This document shows positions 25,660 to 33,357 of a stretch of DNA of 37,467 nucleotides, piece by piece (positions within the stretch are counted from its first letter, which is position 1; each line of letters starts with the position of its first letter). The notes under the pieces were generated by a model. That model was not told the DNA's origin. It made no database searches and saw only the letters and a program-made list of their open reading frames with translations. The position numbers were made by a program, and so were the translations under genes. Location of the stretch: the NCBI GenBank assembly GCA_021647945.1, contig JAKITT010000024.1, positions 1 through 37,467 of the forward strand. Direction: 5' to 3'. The DNA comes from Candidatus Polarisedimenticolaceae bacterium (GTDB lineage: Bacteria; Pseudomonadota; Gammaproteobacteria; Chromatiales; Chromatiaceae).

Positions 25660-25675
25660 AGCTGTATTCATGCCA
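25660..25675 (-). promoter_or_regulatory. Sigma54 promoter of the pentaheme cytochrome gene
   Basis: On the minus strand TGGCATGAATACAGCT has GG and GC spaced by 10 bases. Its first nine bases equal those of the octaheme promoter except at position 9. It lies about 115 bases upstream of the start codon; predicted transcript start is near 25649. Confidence 0.65.
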
Positions 25676-25752
25676 AGTTTTTTCAAAATGAGGGAATTAA
25701 TTTATTAAAACCGATTATGAGCAGGGTGACACAGCCCTTCTATAATTTGCCG

Positions 25753-25777
25753 CTCAAGTGTAACTAACACACTTGAG
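25753..25777. promoter_or_regulatory. Palindrome upstream of the pentaheme sigma54 promoter
   Basis: Perfect arms CTCAAGTGT and ACACTTGAG enclose AACTAAC, centred about 115 bases above the predicted start. It could be an activator site, or the terminator hairpin of some other transcript. Its sequence differs from the 20951-20978 palindrome. Nothing else was recognised in the 25546-25895 gap. Confidence 0.45.
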
Positions 25778-25895
25778 GCAATATGTTTCCTAGCCTTATG
25801 ATTCATGCAAAATTCAAGGGATCATAGTCTGAGAAAAATCATTTAGACTCCCAGCCAGTCTTCGATTTATCGGGATGAGCAATAACAGCATAGGG

Positions 25896-27263
25896 TTAGA
25901 ATAGATCTAACAAATCCGACAACCGCTCAACCACCTCAATCTCCAACCCCTCAACCCCCTTCTTAGGCGCATTAGCCCGCGGCACAATCGCCCGCTTAAA
26001 CCCATGCTTAGCCGCCTCCCGTAACCGATCTTGCCCATTGGGAATTGGCCGAATCTCCCCCGTCAGCCCCACTTCACCAAAGGCGACCAAATCCGCCGGC
26101 ACCGGTCGATCACGAAAACTGGAGAGCACCGCCAACAACAGCGGAATATCCGAGGCCGTCTCAGTAATACGCACCCCACCCACCACATTGACATAGACAT
26201 CCTGATCAAACATCGCAATGCCGCAGTGGCGATGCAGCACTGCCAACAGCATCGCCAAACGATTCTGCTCCAAACCGAGTGTAACTCGACGCGGGTTACC
26301 CAACTGGCTCTCATCCACCAACGCCTGCACCTCTACCAACAGCGGTCGTGTTCCTTCGCGGGTAACCAAAATAGCACTGCCAGAAACAGACTCATGTTTA
26401 CGCGAGAGAAAGATAGCCGATGGATTGGTGACATCACGCAGACCCTTCTCGGTCATGGCAAACATGCCCAACTCATTAACCGCACCGAAACGATTTTTGA
26501 TGGTACGAATAAGACGAAACTGACTGCCCGACTCACCTTCAAAATAGAGCACCGTATCGACCATATGCTCCAGTACACGCGGCCCCGCCAGGGTGCCCTC
26601 TTTGGTGACATGGCCGACCAGAATAACGGTGGTGCCGCTCTGCTTGGCGTAACGCACCAACTGCGCGGTCGACTCACGCACTTGTGCCACCGAACCGGGT
26701 GCCGATTGCAGCTGTTCGGTGTAGAGGGTTTGGATGGAGTCCACCACCAAGATGTTGGGACGCTCTTTCACGGCGGCAGGAATGATGCGCTCAACACAGG
26801 TCTCGGGTAGCAGGCGTAGATTCTCTGTCGGCAGTTCCAGGCGCAATACACGGCTACGAATCTGTTCCGGCGACTCTTCACCAGAGACATAGAGCGATGA
26901 GAGGCGCGGCGCCACGTGGGCCAAGGTCTGAGTCAACAGGGTCGATTTACCAATACCGGGATCACCACCAATCAGAACCACCGAACCACGCACGAGACCG
27001 CCACCCAGCACCCGATCCAATTCGGCACTACCGCTGTGACTCTTCTCTTCACTCTGTAGTGGAAAGGAGTCAAGATCACATATCTCGGCTTTGGTGATAT
27101 CTCCGGCATAGCCGGCAAATCGGGGATTGCTGTTTTTACTGCTGGAGGGGAGCGCCTCGCTGAGGGAGTTCCAGGCTTTGCAGTCGGCGCATTGGCCCGC
27201 CCACTTTGAGAACTCACCACCACACTCACTACAGCGGTAGTTCTGTTTCGCACTACGGTTCAT
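25896..27263 (-). CDS. radA: DNA repair protein RadA
   Basis: 455 residues from the ATG at 27263, which overlaps the alr stop as ATGA; the longer frame to 27320 lies inside alr. An N-terminal C4 zinc motif CxxC...CxxC covers C11-C28. A RecA-like ATPase has Walker A GDPGIGKST (about 100-108) and the RadA-specific KNRFG motif. A Lon-protease-like domain forms the C-terminus. It promotes branch migration and processing of recombination intermediates. dnaB-alr-radA is a common gammaproteobacterial order. Confidence 0.97.
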   Translation of the reverse strand: MNRSAKQNYRCSECGGEFSKWAGQCADCKAWNSLSEALPSSSKNSNPRFAGYAGDITKAEICDLDSFPLQSEEKSHSGSAELDRVLGGGLVRGSVVLIGGDPGIGKSTLLTQTLAHVAPRLSSLYVSGEESPEQIRSRVLRLELPTENLRLLPETCVERIIPAAVKERPNILVVDSIQTLYTEQLQSAPGSVAQVRESTAQLVRYAKQSGTTVILVGHVTKEGTLAGPRVLEHMVDTVLYFEGESGSQFRLIRTIKNRFGAVNELGMFAMTEKGLRDVTNPSAIFLSRKHESVSGSAILVTREGTRPLLVEVQALVDESQLGNPRRVTLGLEQNRLAMLLAVLHRHCGIAMFDQDVYVNVVGGVRITETASDIPLLLAVLSSFRDRPVPADLVAFGEVGLTGEIRPIPNGQDRLREAAKHGFKRAIVPRANAPKKGVEGLEIEVVERLSDLLDLF

Positions 27264-28369
27264 CCGCACTCTCCATTGAGAGACAGATCGACACGTTTCA
27301 CCCGTTGGGTAACGCCACAAAATAGCTCATATGGGATGGTGTCTGCTGACTCGGCGATCAGCTCGACAGGCAATCCCTCCCCCCACAGGATCACATCATC
27401 ACCCACCTTAGCGTTGGGTAGCTGGCGCAGATCTACCGTAATCATATCCATTGAGACACGACCAATCAGCGGCATGAGCTGGCCATTGATCAGCACCGGT
27501 GTTCCCGTCTTCGCGTGCCGCGGGTAGCCATCACCATAACCGATGCCGACCACGCCAATCGGCATCGCTTCTGGACACGCATAGGTGCCACCGTAACCGA
27601 TACGGTCGCCCTTCTGTAGCTGTTTGGTTGAGATCAACGAGCTGCGTAGCGTCATGACTGGCTTCAGCCCTTGCTGGAGGCCGGTGCTGTCGGTGAAGGG
27701 CGATGCACCGTAGAGCATAATACCGGGACGCACCCAGTCATGGTGCGAGGCGGGAAAACCGAGAATTCCGGCAGAGTTGGCACATGAGAGCGGCCACTCA
27801 CCACCAGCAACCCACTGATCAAACTGGCTAAGTTGCTGTTGAGTCGCTGGGTCTTTGCGATCATCTGCATTGGCGAGATGGGTCATTAGGCCGATCTGAT
27901 CAACACCATTAATCTGCTGTAGTTGTTGCAACACAGCGGCAAATTCATCGGCATCAAATCCGAGGCGGTGCATGCCAGTATCGAGCTTAAGCCAGACGGT
28001 CAGCGGCGCAACAAAATCAGCCTCAGAGAGAATCGCCAATTGGCTGCTGTGGTGCAGCACAATCTCCAGTCTGGCCCGGCTAGCTAGCCTCAACTCATCA
28101 GTGGAGTAGACCCCTTCAAGAAGTAGAATAGGTTTGGTGATACCATCACCACGTAGCCGCAGCGCCTCATCCAAGCGGGCCACCGCAAAGCCATCGGCAT
28201 CACACAGCGTGGCGGCAACAGACACCATTCCGTGGCCGTAGGCATCCGCCTTGATAACCGCCCAGATAGCGCTGTCGGGTGTCGCACGGCGCACGCGATC
28301 AAGATTAAACCTAAGGGCGGCATGGTCGATGGTGACCCAGGGGGTCAGCCCTGAATCTAAACCTTGCAT
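27260..28369 (-). CDS. alr: Alanine racemase
   Basis: 369 residues. The PLP lysine K40 lies in AVIKADAYGHG at the end of the first strand of the TIM barrel. The C-terminal beta domain carries the catalytic tyrosine in RIGYGGTYACPE, followed by GIGYGDGYPR and RVSMDMITVDL. It converts L- to D-alanine for peptidoglycan. Its ATG overlaps the dnaB stop codon (TGATG) and its stop overlaps the radA start, so the three genes are translationally coupled. Confidence 0.98.
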   Translation of the reverse strand: MQGLDSGLTPWVTIDHAALRFNLDRVRRATPDSAIWAVIKADAYGHGMVSVAATLCDADGFAVARLDEALRLRGDGITKPILLLEGVYSTDELRLASRARLEIVLHHSSQLAILSEADFVAPLTVWLKLDTGMHRLGFDADEFAAVLQQLQQINGVDQIGLMTHLANADDRKDPATQQQLSQFDQWVAGGEWPLSCANSAGILGFPASHHDWVRPGIMLYGASPFTDSTGLQQGLKPVMTLRSSLISTKQLQKGDRIGYGGTYACPEAMPIGVVGIGYGDGYPRHAKTGTPVLINGQLMPLIGRVSMDMITVDLRQLPNAKVGDDVILWGEGLPVELIAESADTIPYELFCGVTQRVKRVDLSLNGECG

Positions 28370-29787
28370 CAGTACTCCTCACCATAATTGTCACTGACAT
28401 AGTTATCAAACTTGGTGTACTGCCCCATGAAGGTCATCCGCACGGTACCAATCGGGCCATTACGCTGTTTACCGATGATGATTTCTGCCAGACCTTTTTC
28501 GGGACTATCTTCATTGTAGACCTCATCACGGTAGATGAAGACCACCAGATCGGCATCCTGCTCGATAGAGCCTGACTCACGCAGATCGGACATCACCGGG
28601 CGTTTGTTGGGGCGTTGCTCTAGATTACGATTGAGCTGTGACAGTGCCATCACCGGCACCTCCAGCTCTTTGGCCAGCGCTTTCAGGCCTCGTGAGATGG
28701 CGGAGATCTCGGTGGCACGGTTCTCACTGGAACTGGGACACTGCATAAGTTGTAGGTAATCGAGCACGATGAGACCCAAATCACCCTGCTCTCGCTTCAG
28801 GCGACGCGCTCTGGCTCGCACCTCAGTGGGCGACATGGCGGCAGTATCATCAATAAAGATCTTGGCATTGGAGAGCATGTTGACAGCACTGGTTAGACGC
28901 GGCCAATCTTCATCACTCAGCTTGCCGGTACGCACTTTATGCTGATCAATGCGACCCAGCGATGAGATCATACGCAGGGTAAGTGAGTCAGCTGGCATCT
29001 CCATACTGAAGACAGCAACAGGACGACCACTACCCAGCGCCACATTCTCCGCCACATTCATCGCGAAGGTGGTTTTGCCCATTGATGGACGACCCGCAAC
29101 GATGATCAAATCAGACGGTTGTAGACCTGAGGTCATCTCATCAAAGTCGTGCAGGCCGGTACTAACGCCGGTGATGGTTTTGTCTGAGTTGAACATCTCA
29201 TCGATGCGAGCAACCACCTTGGGTAGCACCGATTTGACCGAGACAAAACCGCTGCCACCTCGCGCTTTCTGCTCGGCGATCTCAAACACTTTTCGCTCAG
29301 CTTCATCCAGCACTTCGGCCGATTTACGACCATCAGGATTGAAGCCGCTATCGGCAATCTCGGTACCCACCGAGATCAACTGACGCATCACCGAGTGCTC
29401 ACGCACAATATCGGCATAAGCGCGAATATTGGCCGCGCTCGGTGTCTCTTGTGCCAATTGGCCAAGAAATGGCAGACCACCAATACTGGCCAGTTCGCCT
29501 AGGCGCTCCAGCTCTTCGGCAATTGTTACCACATCAACCGGCTTGCTCTCATCCAATAACAGCGCAATGGCGTTGTAGATCAGACGGTGTTCACGACGAT
29601 AGAAATCAACCTCTGTCACCCGGTCCGCGATCTGATCCCAGGTTTGGTTATCGAGCATCAACCCGCCCAGGACCGACTGTTCAGCCTGAATTGAGTGGGG
29701 CGGCATGCGCAACTTGTCGGTCGTCTCATCCATCATTTCAGGATAAGAAGAGGAGTAGTCCATATCGGGGATATCAGCTTCAGACAT
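28369..29787 (-). CDS. dnaB: Replicative DNA helicase DnaB
   Basis: 472 residues. The N-terminal helical domain (about 28-130) starts MPPHSIQAEQSVLGGLMLDN. The RecA-like C-terminal helicase domain has Walker A GRPSMGKTT near residue 215, Walker B LIVLDYLQLM and the ISRGLKALAKELEVPVMALSQLNR segment. It is the hexameric 5'-3' helicase of the replication fork. No intein interrupts it. It lies 278 bases after rplI behind a terminator-type hairpin. Confidence 0.98.
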   Translation of the reverse strand: MSEADIPDMDYSSSYPEMMDETTDKLRMPPHSIQAEQSVLGGLMLDNQTWDQIADRVTEVDFYRREHRLIYNAIALLLDESKPVDVVTIAEELERLGELASIGGLPFLGQLAQETPSAANIRAYADIVREHSVMRQLISVGTEIADSGFNPDGRKSAEVLDEAERKVFEIAEQKARGGSGFVSVKSVLPKVVARIDEMFNSDKTITGVSTGLHDFDEMTSGLQPSDLIIVAGRPSMGKTTFAMNVAENVALGSGRPVAVFSMEMPADSLTLRMISSLGRIDQHKVRTGKLSDEDWPRLTSAVNMLSNAKIFIDDTAAMSPTEVRARARRLKREQGDLGLIVLDYLQLMQCPSSSENRATEISAISRGLKALAKELEVPVMALSQLNRNLEQRPNKRPVMSDLRESGSIEQDADLVVFIYRDEVYNEDSPEKGLAEIIIGKQRNGPIGTVRMTFMGQYTKFDNYVSDNYGEEY

Positions 29788-29947
29788 TTAGAGTAGAGAG
29801 ACCATGTATAAAAGGGTGAAGATAGATGGCGAGTTTATGCCAAATGGAGTGGCATAGGATAATGCAATTCTTCCATCAAATACACGCGTGAAGCAGTGTT
29901 AGAGAGAGAGTAAGAGAACGCTGTAGAGAAATAGAGCAGCCGATCGC

Positions 29948-29965
29948 CTGTAGGATCGCCTACAG
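29948..29965. repeat. Short palindrome in the rplI-dnaB gap
   Basis: CTGTAGG-ATCG-CCTACAG is a perfect 7-bp hairpin. It shares the GTAGG/CCTAC ends of the palindromic elements near pheST and may be a reduced member. Confidence 0.45.
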
Positions 29966-30001
29966 ATTTTGCCGGGCGAAGATGCCAGCGAGAGGTGACA
30001 A

Positions 30002-30054
30002 AACAGGGGCGACAAACGCCGACACCATGGTGTCGTCGATTGACGCCCCCTGTT
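30002..30054 (-). terminator. Long hairpin after rplI
   Basis: Outer arms AACAGGGGCG/CGCCCCCTGTT and an inner GACACCATGGTGTC palindrome form a long stem 12 bases past the rplI stop. On the minus strand it is followed by TTTTGTC. It probably ends most rpsF-rplI transcripts. Confidence 0.7.
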
Positions 30055-30065
30055 CTGAGAGCTAT

Positions 30066-30515
30066 TTAAGCTTCTGGAACGATGGTCAGTTTCAGATTGG
30101 CATCGACTTCAGCAAGCAGATGCAGAGCAACGTCGTACTCACCCGCAATACGGAAAGGACCGTCCGGCAGACGCACTTCCTGCTTGCTCAGCTCAACACC
30201 CGATTCTGTCACCGCAGCAGCGATATCTGCCGTACCAACAGAACCGAACAGACGCCCCTCATCACCCGCTTTACAAGCGATAGTCACTACCAGGTCATCC
30301 AGCTTGGCTTTACGCGCTTCAGCAGTACTCAACAGCTCCGCAGCCTCTTTCTCGAGGGTAGCGCGGCGCTCTTCAAATGCCTTAAGGTTGCTCTCAGTTG
30401 CCGGTGCTGCACGACCTGTTGGAATCAGGAAGTTGCGACCATATCCAGCCTTAACGCTCACTTTGTCGCCCAGGTTACCCAGGTTGTCGACTCTCTTAAG
30501 TAGTATTATGTCCAT
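30066..30515 (-). CDS. rplI: 50S ribosomal protein L9
   Basis: 149 residues, the exact usual length. The N-terminal domain shows [19 protein letters not shown] and [13 protein letters not shown], followed by the long connecting helix and the C-terminal rRNA-binding domain. It lies in the conserved rpsF-rpsR-rplI group and is preceded by a GGAGG ribosome binding site. Confidence 0.99.
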   Translation of the reverse strand: MDIILLKRVDNLGNLGDKVSVKAGYGRNFLIPTGRAAPATESNLKAFEERRATLEKEAAELLSTAEARKAKLDDLVVTIACKAGDEGRLFGSVGTADIAAAVTESGVELSKQEVRLPDGPFRIAGEYDVALHLLAEVDANLKLTIVPEA

Positions 30516-30555
30516 CTTATGAACCTCCGAAAAGGTGTTCTATAAATCAAAAAAT

Positions 30556-31473
30556 TCAATCACCGATGTTCATCTTGGATGCCGCTTTAGCGCGAAAATC
30601 GATCCAGATGTCAGCAAGCCCCAGCATCGATATCATTATCAACATCTGTGGACCGGTAATCACCAGCATTATATAGACACCGATCAACCAAGCCCTATTC
30701 AGGCTCAGTAGTTTGACGGTGCCGTGTGCAACGGCAAGCCCCTGAATAAAGTAGGCGGCCATCAGCAGTATCGTCAGGTAACGCAACAGGTTTCCACCTG
30801 CATCCAACTGAAGCAAACTCAATAGTCCGAGCGCTGCCCCAAGATAGGCCAGTAGTTTCGACAACCGTAGTTGGTGAAACTCCTGTTGGAAGCCACCCAG
30901 GTTGTAGAGTAGCGACTGCCACCAACGCGCCAACAGCAGTGACGCGACCAATTGCAGATAATAACTGGCGGCAAAAAAGCCAGTCATCCAACGCGCCAGC
31001 TCCTCAATAAGCTGCTGGCTTTCAACCTTCTTATACAGCCCAGCGTCAGTGAAGCTATCCGCCAACGTGGCGAAAATCGCTTGCCAGTCAGCAATTGGAT
31101 CACCTGATTCCAGGTAGAGATAGCCAATGGTCAGTAGACCAAAAACCAACGCTGACTGAAGCACCATGCTCAGCGAGCGCATCTCTCGCAACATCTGCCC
31201 CAGCACCCACATGGGGAACCAAAGCAGAAGCGCCAACCCTATCGCCGGGGCCGGATTCCCTAAGGCAATGGTTGATAATACAACGCATGCCAATAGTGAG
31301 AATCCGATCACCTGCAGCCCACTGCTGCGCCCTTCCCTTAGCGTGACCAGTGCGACTATCGCCGAGCTGAGCAGACTCAGTGGCGGCATCACCATCGAAA
31401 GCATCGCCAGCACCGATGTTGCCATCACCGCTTGCGAGCGCCCTCGCATCACAAAAGATGCAAGCCTCTGCAT
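30556..31473 (-). CDS. DUF2232 (YybS-like) multi-pass membrane protein
   Basis: 305 residues with about eight hydrophobic helices spread over the whole length, e.g. LSLLSSAIVALVTL near 33-46 and LTIGYLYLESG near 114. Its position between rpsR and rplI matches the DUF2232 gene of many gammaproteobacteria. The function is unknown; some relatives resemble transporter membrane components. No catalytic motif is visible. Confidence 0.8.
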   Translation of the reverse strand: MQRLASFVMRGRSQAVMATSVLAMLSMVMPPLSLLSSAIVALVTLREGRSSGLQVIGFSLLACVVLSTIALGNPAPAIGLALLLWFPMWVLGQMLREMRSLSMVLQSALVFGLLTIGYLYLESGDPIADWQAIFATLADSFTDAGLYKKVESQQLIEELARWMTGFFAASYYLQLVASLLLARWWQSLLYNLGGFQQEFHQLRLSKLLAYLGAALGLLSLLQLDAGGNLLRYLTILLMAAYFIQGLAVAHGTVKLLSLNRAWLIGVYIMLVITGPQMLIMISMLGLADIWIDFRAKAASKMNIGD

Positions 31474-31506
31474 TACACTATTTGGCCTTTCAGCCTTCTT
31501 ACGTTC

Positions 31507-31731
31507 TTAGTGCCGATCGGTGTATGGCACCAACGCAAGGTGGCGAGCGCGTTTGATAGCGGTAGCCAGCTGACGCTGATACTTGGCACTGGTGCCGGTG
31601 ATACGGCTCGGTACAATTTTGCCACTCTCACTAACATAGGCTTTCAGCAGGTTGAGATCTTTATAATCGATCTCGGTGATGCCTTCAGCAGTGAAACGAC
31701 AATATCTTTTACGACGAAAATAACGTGACAT
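31507..31731 (-). CDS. rpsR: 30S ribosomal protein S18
   Basis: 74 residues, typical of S18, with a basic N-terminus ([13 protein letters not shown]) and the conserved core [18 protein letters not shown]. It binds S6 and 16S rRNA in the platform of the small subunit. It follows rpsF by 31 bases. Confidence 0.99.
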   Translation of the reverse strand: MSRYFRRKRYCRFTAEGITEIDYKDLNLLKAYVSESGKIVPSRITGTSAKYQRQLATAIKRARHLALVPYTDRH

Positions 31732-31762
31732 AACTTTTGTCCTGATAATGGGTTGAGACTAA

Positions 31763-32203
31763 TTACTCGCTAGCAGCGCTGTTCTCTTGAGCAGGTGCTT
31801 CCGCCGCTGGAGCAGCTTCTGCCTCAGGCGCTGGAGCCGCTTTGGTAGTTTCTGCCGCAGGCGCTGGAGCAGCTTCACGCTCTTCATGCACCTTAGCCAG
31901 TGGCGAAGTCTCGGTGATAGCAGCTTTGCATTTGATGACCATGTTACGGATAACCGCATCATTGAATCGGAATGCAGTCTCAAGCTCACCTAAAGTGGGG
32001 CCGTCGCATTCGATGTTCATCAGGACATAGTGTGCCTTGTGGATTTTGTTGATTGGGTAGGCCAACTGACGGCGCCCCCAATCTTCAAGGCGGTGGATGG
32101 TGCCATTCGCGCCTTCGATCAATGCGCGGTAACGCTCGATCATGGCTGGCACCTGTTCGCTCTGGTCTGGATGGACCATGAAGACCACTTCGTAGTGTCT
32201 CAT
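31763..32203 (-). CDS. rpsF: 30S ribosomal protein S6
   Basis: 146 residues. The first ~95 form the S6 ferredoxin-like fold ([32 protein letters not shown]). The tail from about residue 110 is an unusually long alanine/proline/glutamate-rich extension ([18 protein letters not shown]). E. coli S6 also has an acidic tail, but shorter in precursor form. AAGGAG lies 5 bases upstream of the ATG. It is the first gene of the operon. Confidence 0.98.
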   Translation of the reverse strand: MRHYEVVFMVHPDQSEQVPAMIERYRALIEGANGTIHRLEDWGRRQLAYPINKIHKAHYVLMNIECDGPTLGELETAFRFNDAVIRNMVIKCKAAITETSPLAKVHEEREAAPAPAAETTKAAPAPEAEAAPAAEAPAQENSAASE

Positions 32204-32230
32204 TGTAGCTCCTTACGGTTACTTTAAAGA

Positions 32231-32283
32231 GCCTCCCAGTAAATAGCTGGTGAGGCAAGGAGTGGCATCGGTTACCCGATACC
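32231..32283 (-). promoter_or_regulatory. Structured 5' leader of rpsF
   Basis: Two stems lie between promoter and start on the minus strand: GGTATCGG-GTAA-CCGATGCC and GCCTC-CCAG ... CTGG-GAGGC. Leaders of rpsF are known S6:S18 autoregulatory sites in several bacteria. I assign that role here by position and structure only. Confidence 0.45.
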
Positions 32284-32295
32284 GGAAAACGCGCG

Positions 32296-32324
32296 ATCAT
32301 ACGGGTTTCTTAGCGGTTATTCAA
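32296..32324 (-). promoter_or_regulatory. Sigma70 promoter of the rpsF operon
   Basis: On the minus strand TTGAAT is followed after exactly 17 bases by TATGAT, then a GCGCGC-rich discriminator, as in stringently controlled promoters. The rest of the 32204-32519 gap includes a small CGCTCA/TGAGCG palindrome near 32391-32407. Confidence 0.7.
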
Positions 32325-32519
32325 ATAACAATATTGGAATGAGGTTAAGTGAGTGGTAATTGCACGCGATAAAACCTCAAATCTAATCCGCTCATTTTGT
32401 GAGCGCCCTCTCGATTACTACTTTACTTACTACACAAGAGGTATAAGATCGATAGTTGATTCCTTATCTAAATAGGTGCTGATATCACTCTAAACAGCAC
32501 CGTTGTCAGGAGCTATAAG

Positions 32520-33269
32520 ATGAAATCTTCTCCGACACTGGCTGTTCAAGACCAGACCGAGCAGCCACGCCACCGTCCATCTGTGCAGATTCCTGCCAAC
32601 TCAGATGACCTCTTCAAGCTCGCCATCTCTACACGCGCATTGCAGAAAAAGATGCAGCAGCTACTCGCCCCACAAGAGCACAAGGCTGGCCCTGTTATTT
32701 GGCAAGATGGCGAATCTGAGGTCATTGTTCATCTCGATAAACTGCGCTTAGCAATCAAACCTGGGCTTGTACTGTTTGAGATTCAGCTTGAGGCGGACAA
32801 TCTCGGTTTAGTGCCAATGGTTGTCCCCTTTAGGATCGGCAATGATATTAAATCTGCCTCATTAACCATCACCACCGAACATCTGCCACGCGGCGACTCA
32901 CTAATGACTCACCGCTGGGGCGAGATTGTGCAAGAGCATCTCTGGTTTGCACTGTTAGAGGCGGGCGAGCAGATAAAACAAGAGCAGTTTACCGAGAGCA
33001 CCATTCAGATTAGCGGCCTCTATAGCGATGGCGAGCAGATCTCATACATCTACTCCGAACCTGTCACCACCGATGAGATCAAGCACTATGTTGCCGCCAT
33101 TGAAAATGGCGACATTCCCTCACTAGCAGATGCCCCACCACCTACCCCCATTGATCTAGACCCACCACCCAAACCGCCAGAGAAGGAGCCATCACCCTCC
33201 TTCTTTATGGCGCTGTGGCTTAAGTTTTTGGCCTTTATCTGCCAGCTCTTCAGCTTTCTGAAGAAGTAA
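32520..33269 (+). CDS. Unrecognised protein with proline-rich linker and C-terminal hydrophobic anchor
   Basis: 249 residues with a good ribosome binding site (AGGAG, 7-base spacer). I do not recognise the family. Residues about 25-205 look like a globular alpha/beta domain (DDLFKLAISTRALQKKMQQL, then beta-rich EVIVHLDKLRLAIKPG). About 208-230 is a proline-rich linker (PPPTPIDLDPPPKPPEKEPS). The last ~22 residues (FFMALWLKFLAFICQLFSF) are a hydrophobic tail ending FLKK. This looks like a tail-anchored or membrane-targeted protein. It lies 88 bases before the giant gene on the same strand, so the two probably form an operon. Confidence 0.75.
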   Translation: MKSSPTLAVQDQTEQPRHRPSVQIPANSDDLFKLAISTRALQKKMQQLLAPQEHKAGPVIWQDGESEVIVHLDKLRLAIKPGLVLFEIQLEADNLGLVPMVVPFRIGNDIKSASLTITTEHLPRGDSLMTHRWGEIVQEHLWFALLEAGEQIKQEQFTESTIQISGLYSDGEQISYIYSEPVTTDEIKHYVAAIENGDIPSLADAPPPTPIDLDPPPKPPEKEPSPSFFMALWLKFLAFICQLFSFLKK

Positions 33270-33357
33270 CCCAGCGCAGCACCACCTATCGAATAGAGAG
33301 TATCAAAGCGCACCACACCGCGCTCTAAACGCCAAAAAGACCGAAAGGGAACGTACA

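Noticed and set aside
20880..25800. Canonical GlrR sites TGTCN10GACA
   Set aside because: None seen in either cytochrome upstream region, so target assignment rests on sigma54 promoters and proximity only.
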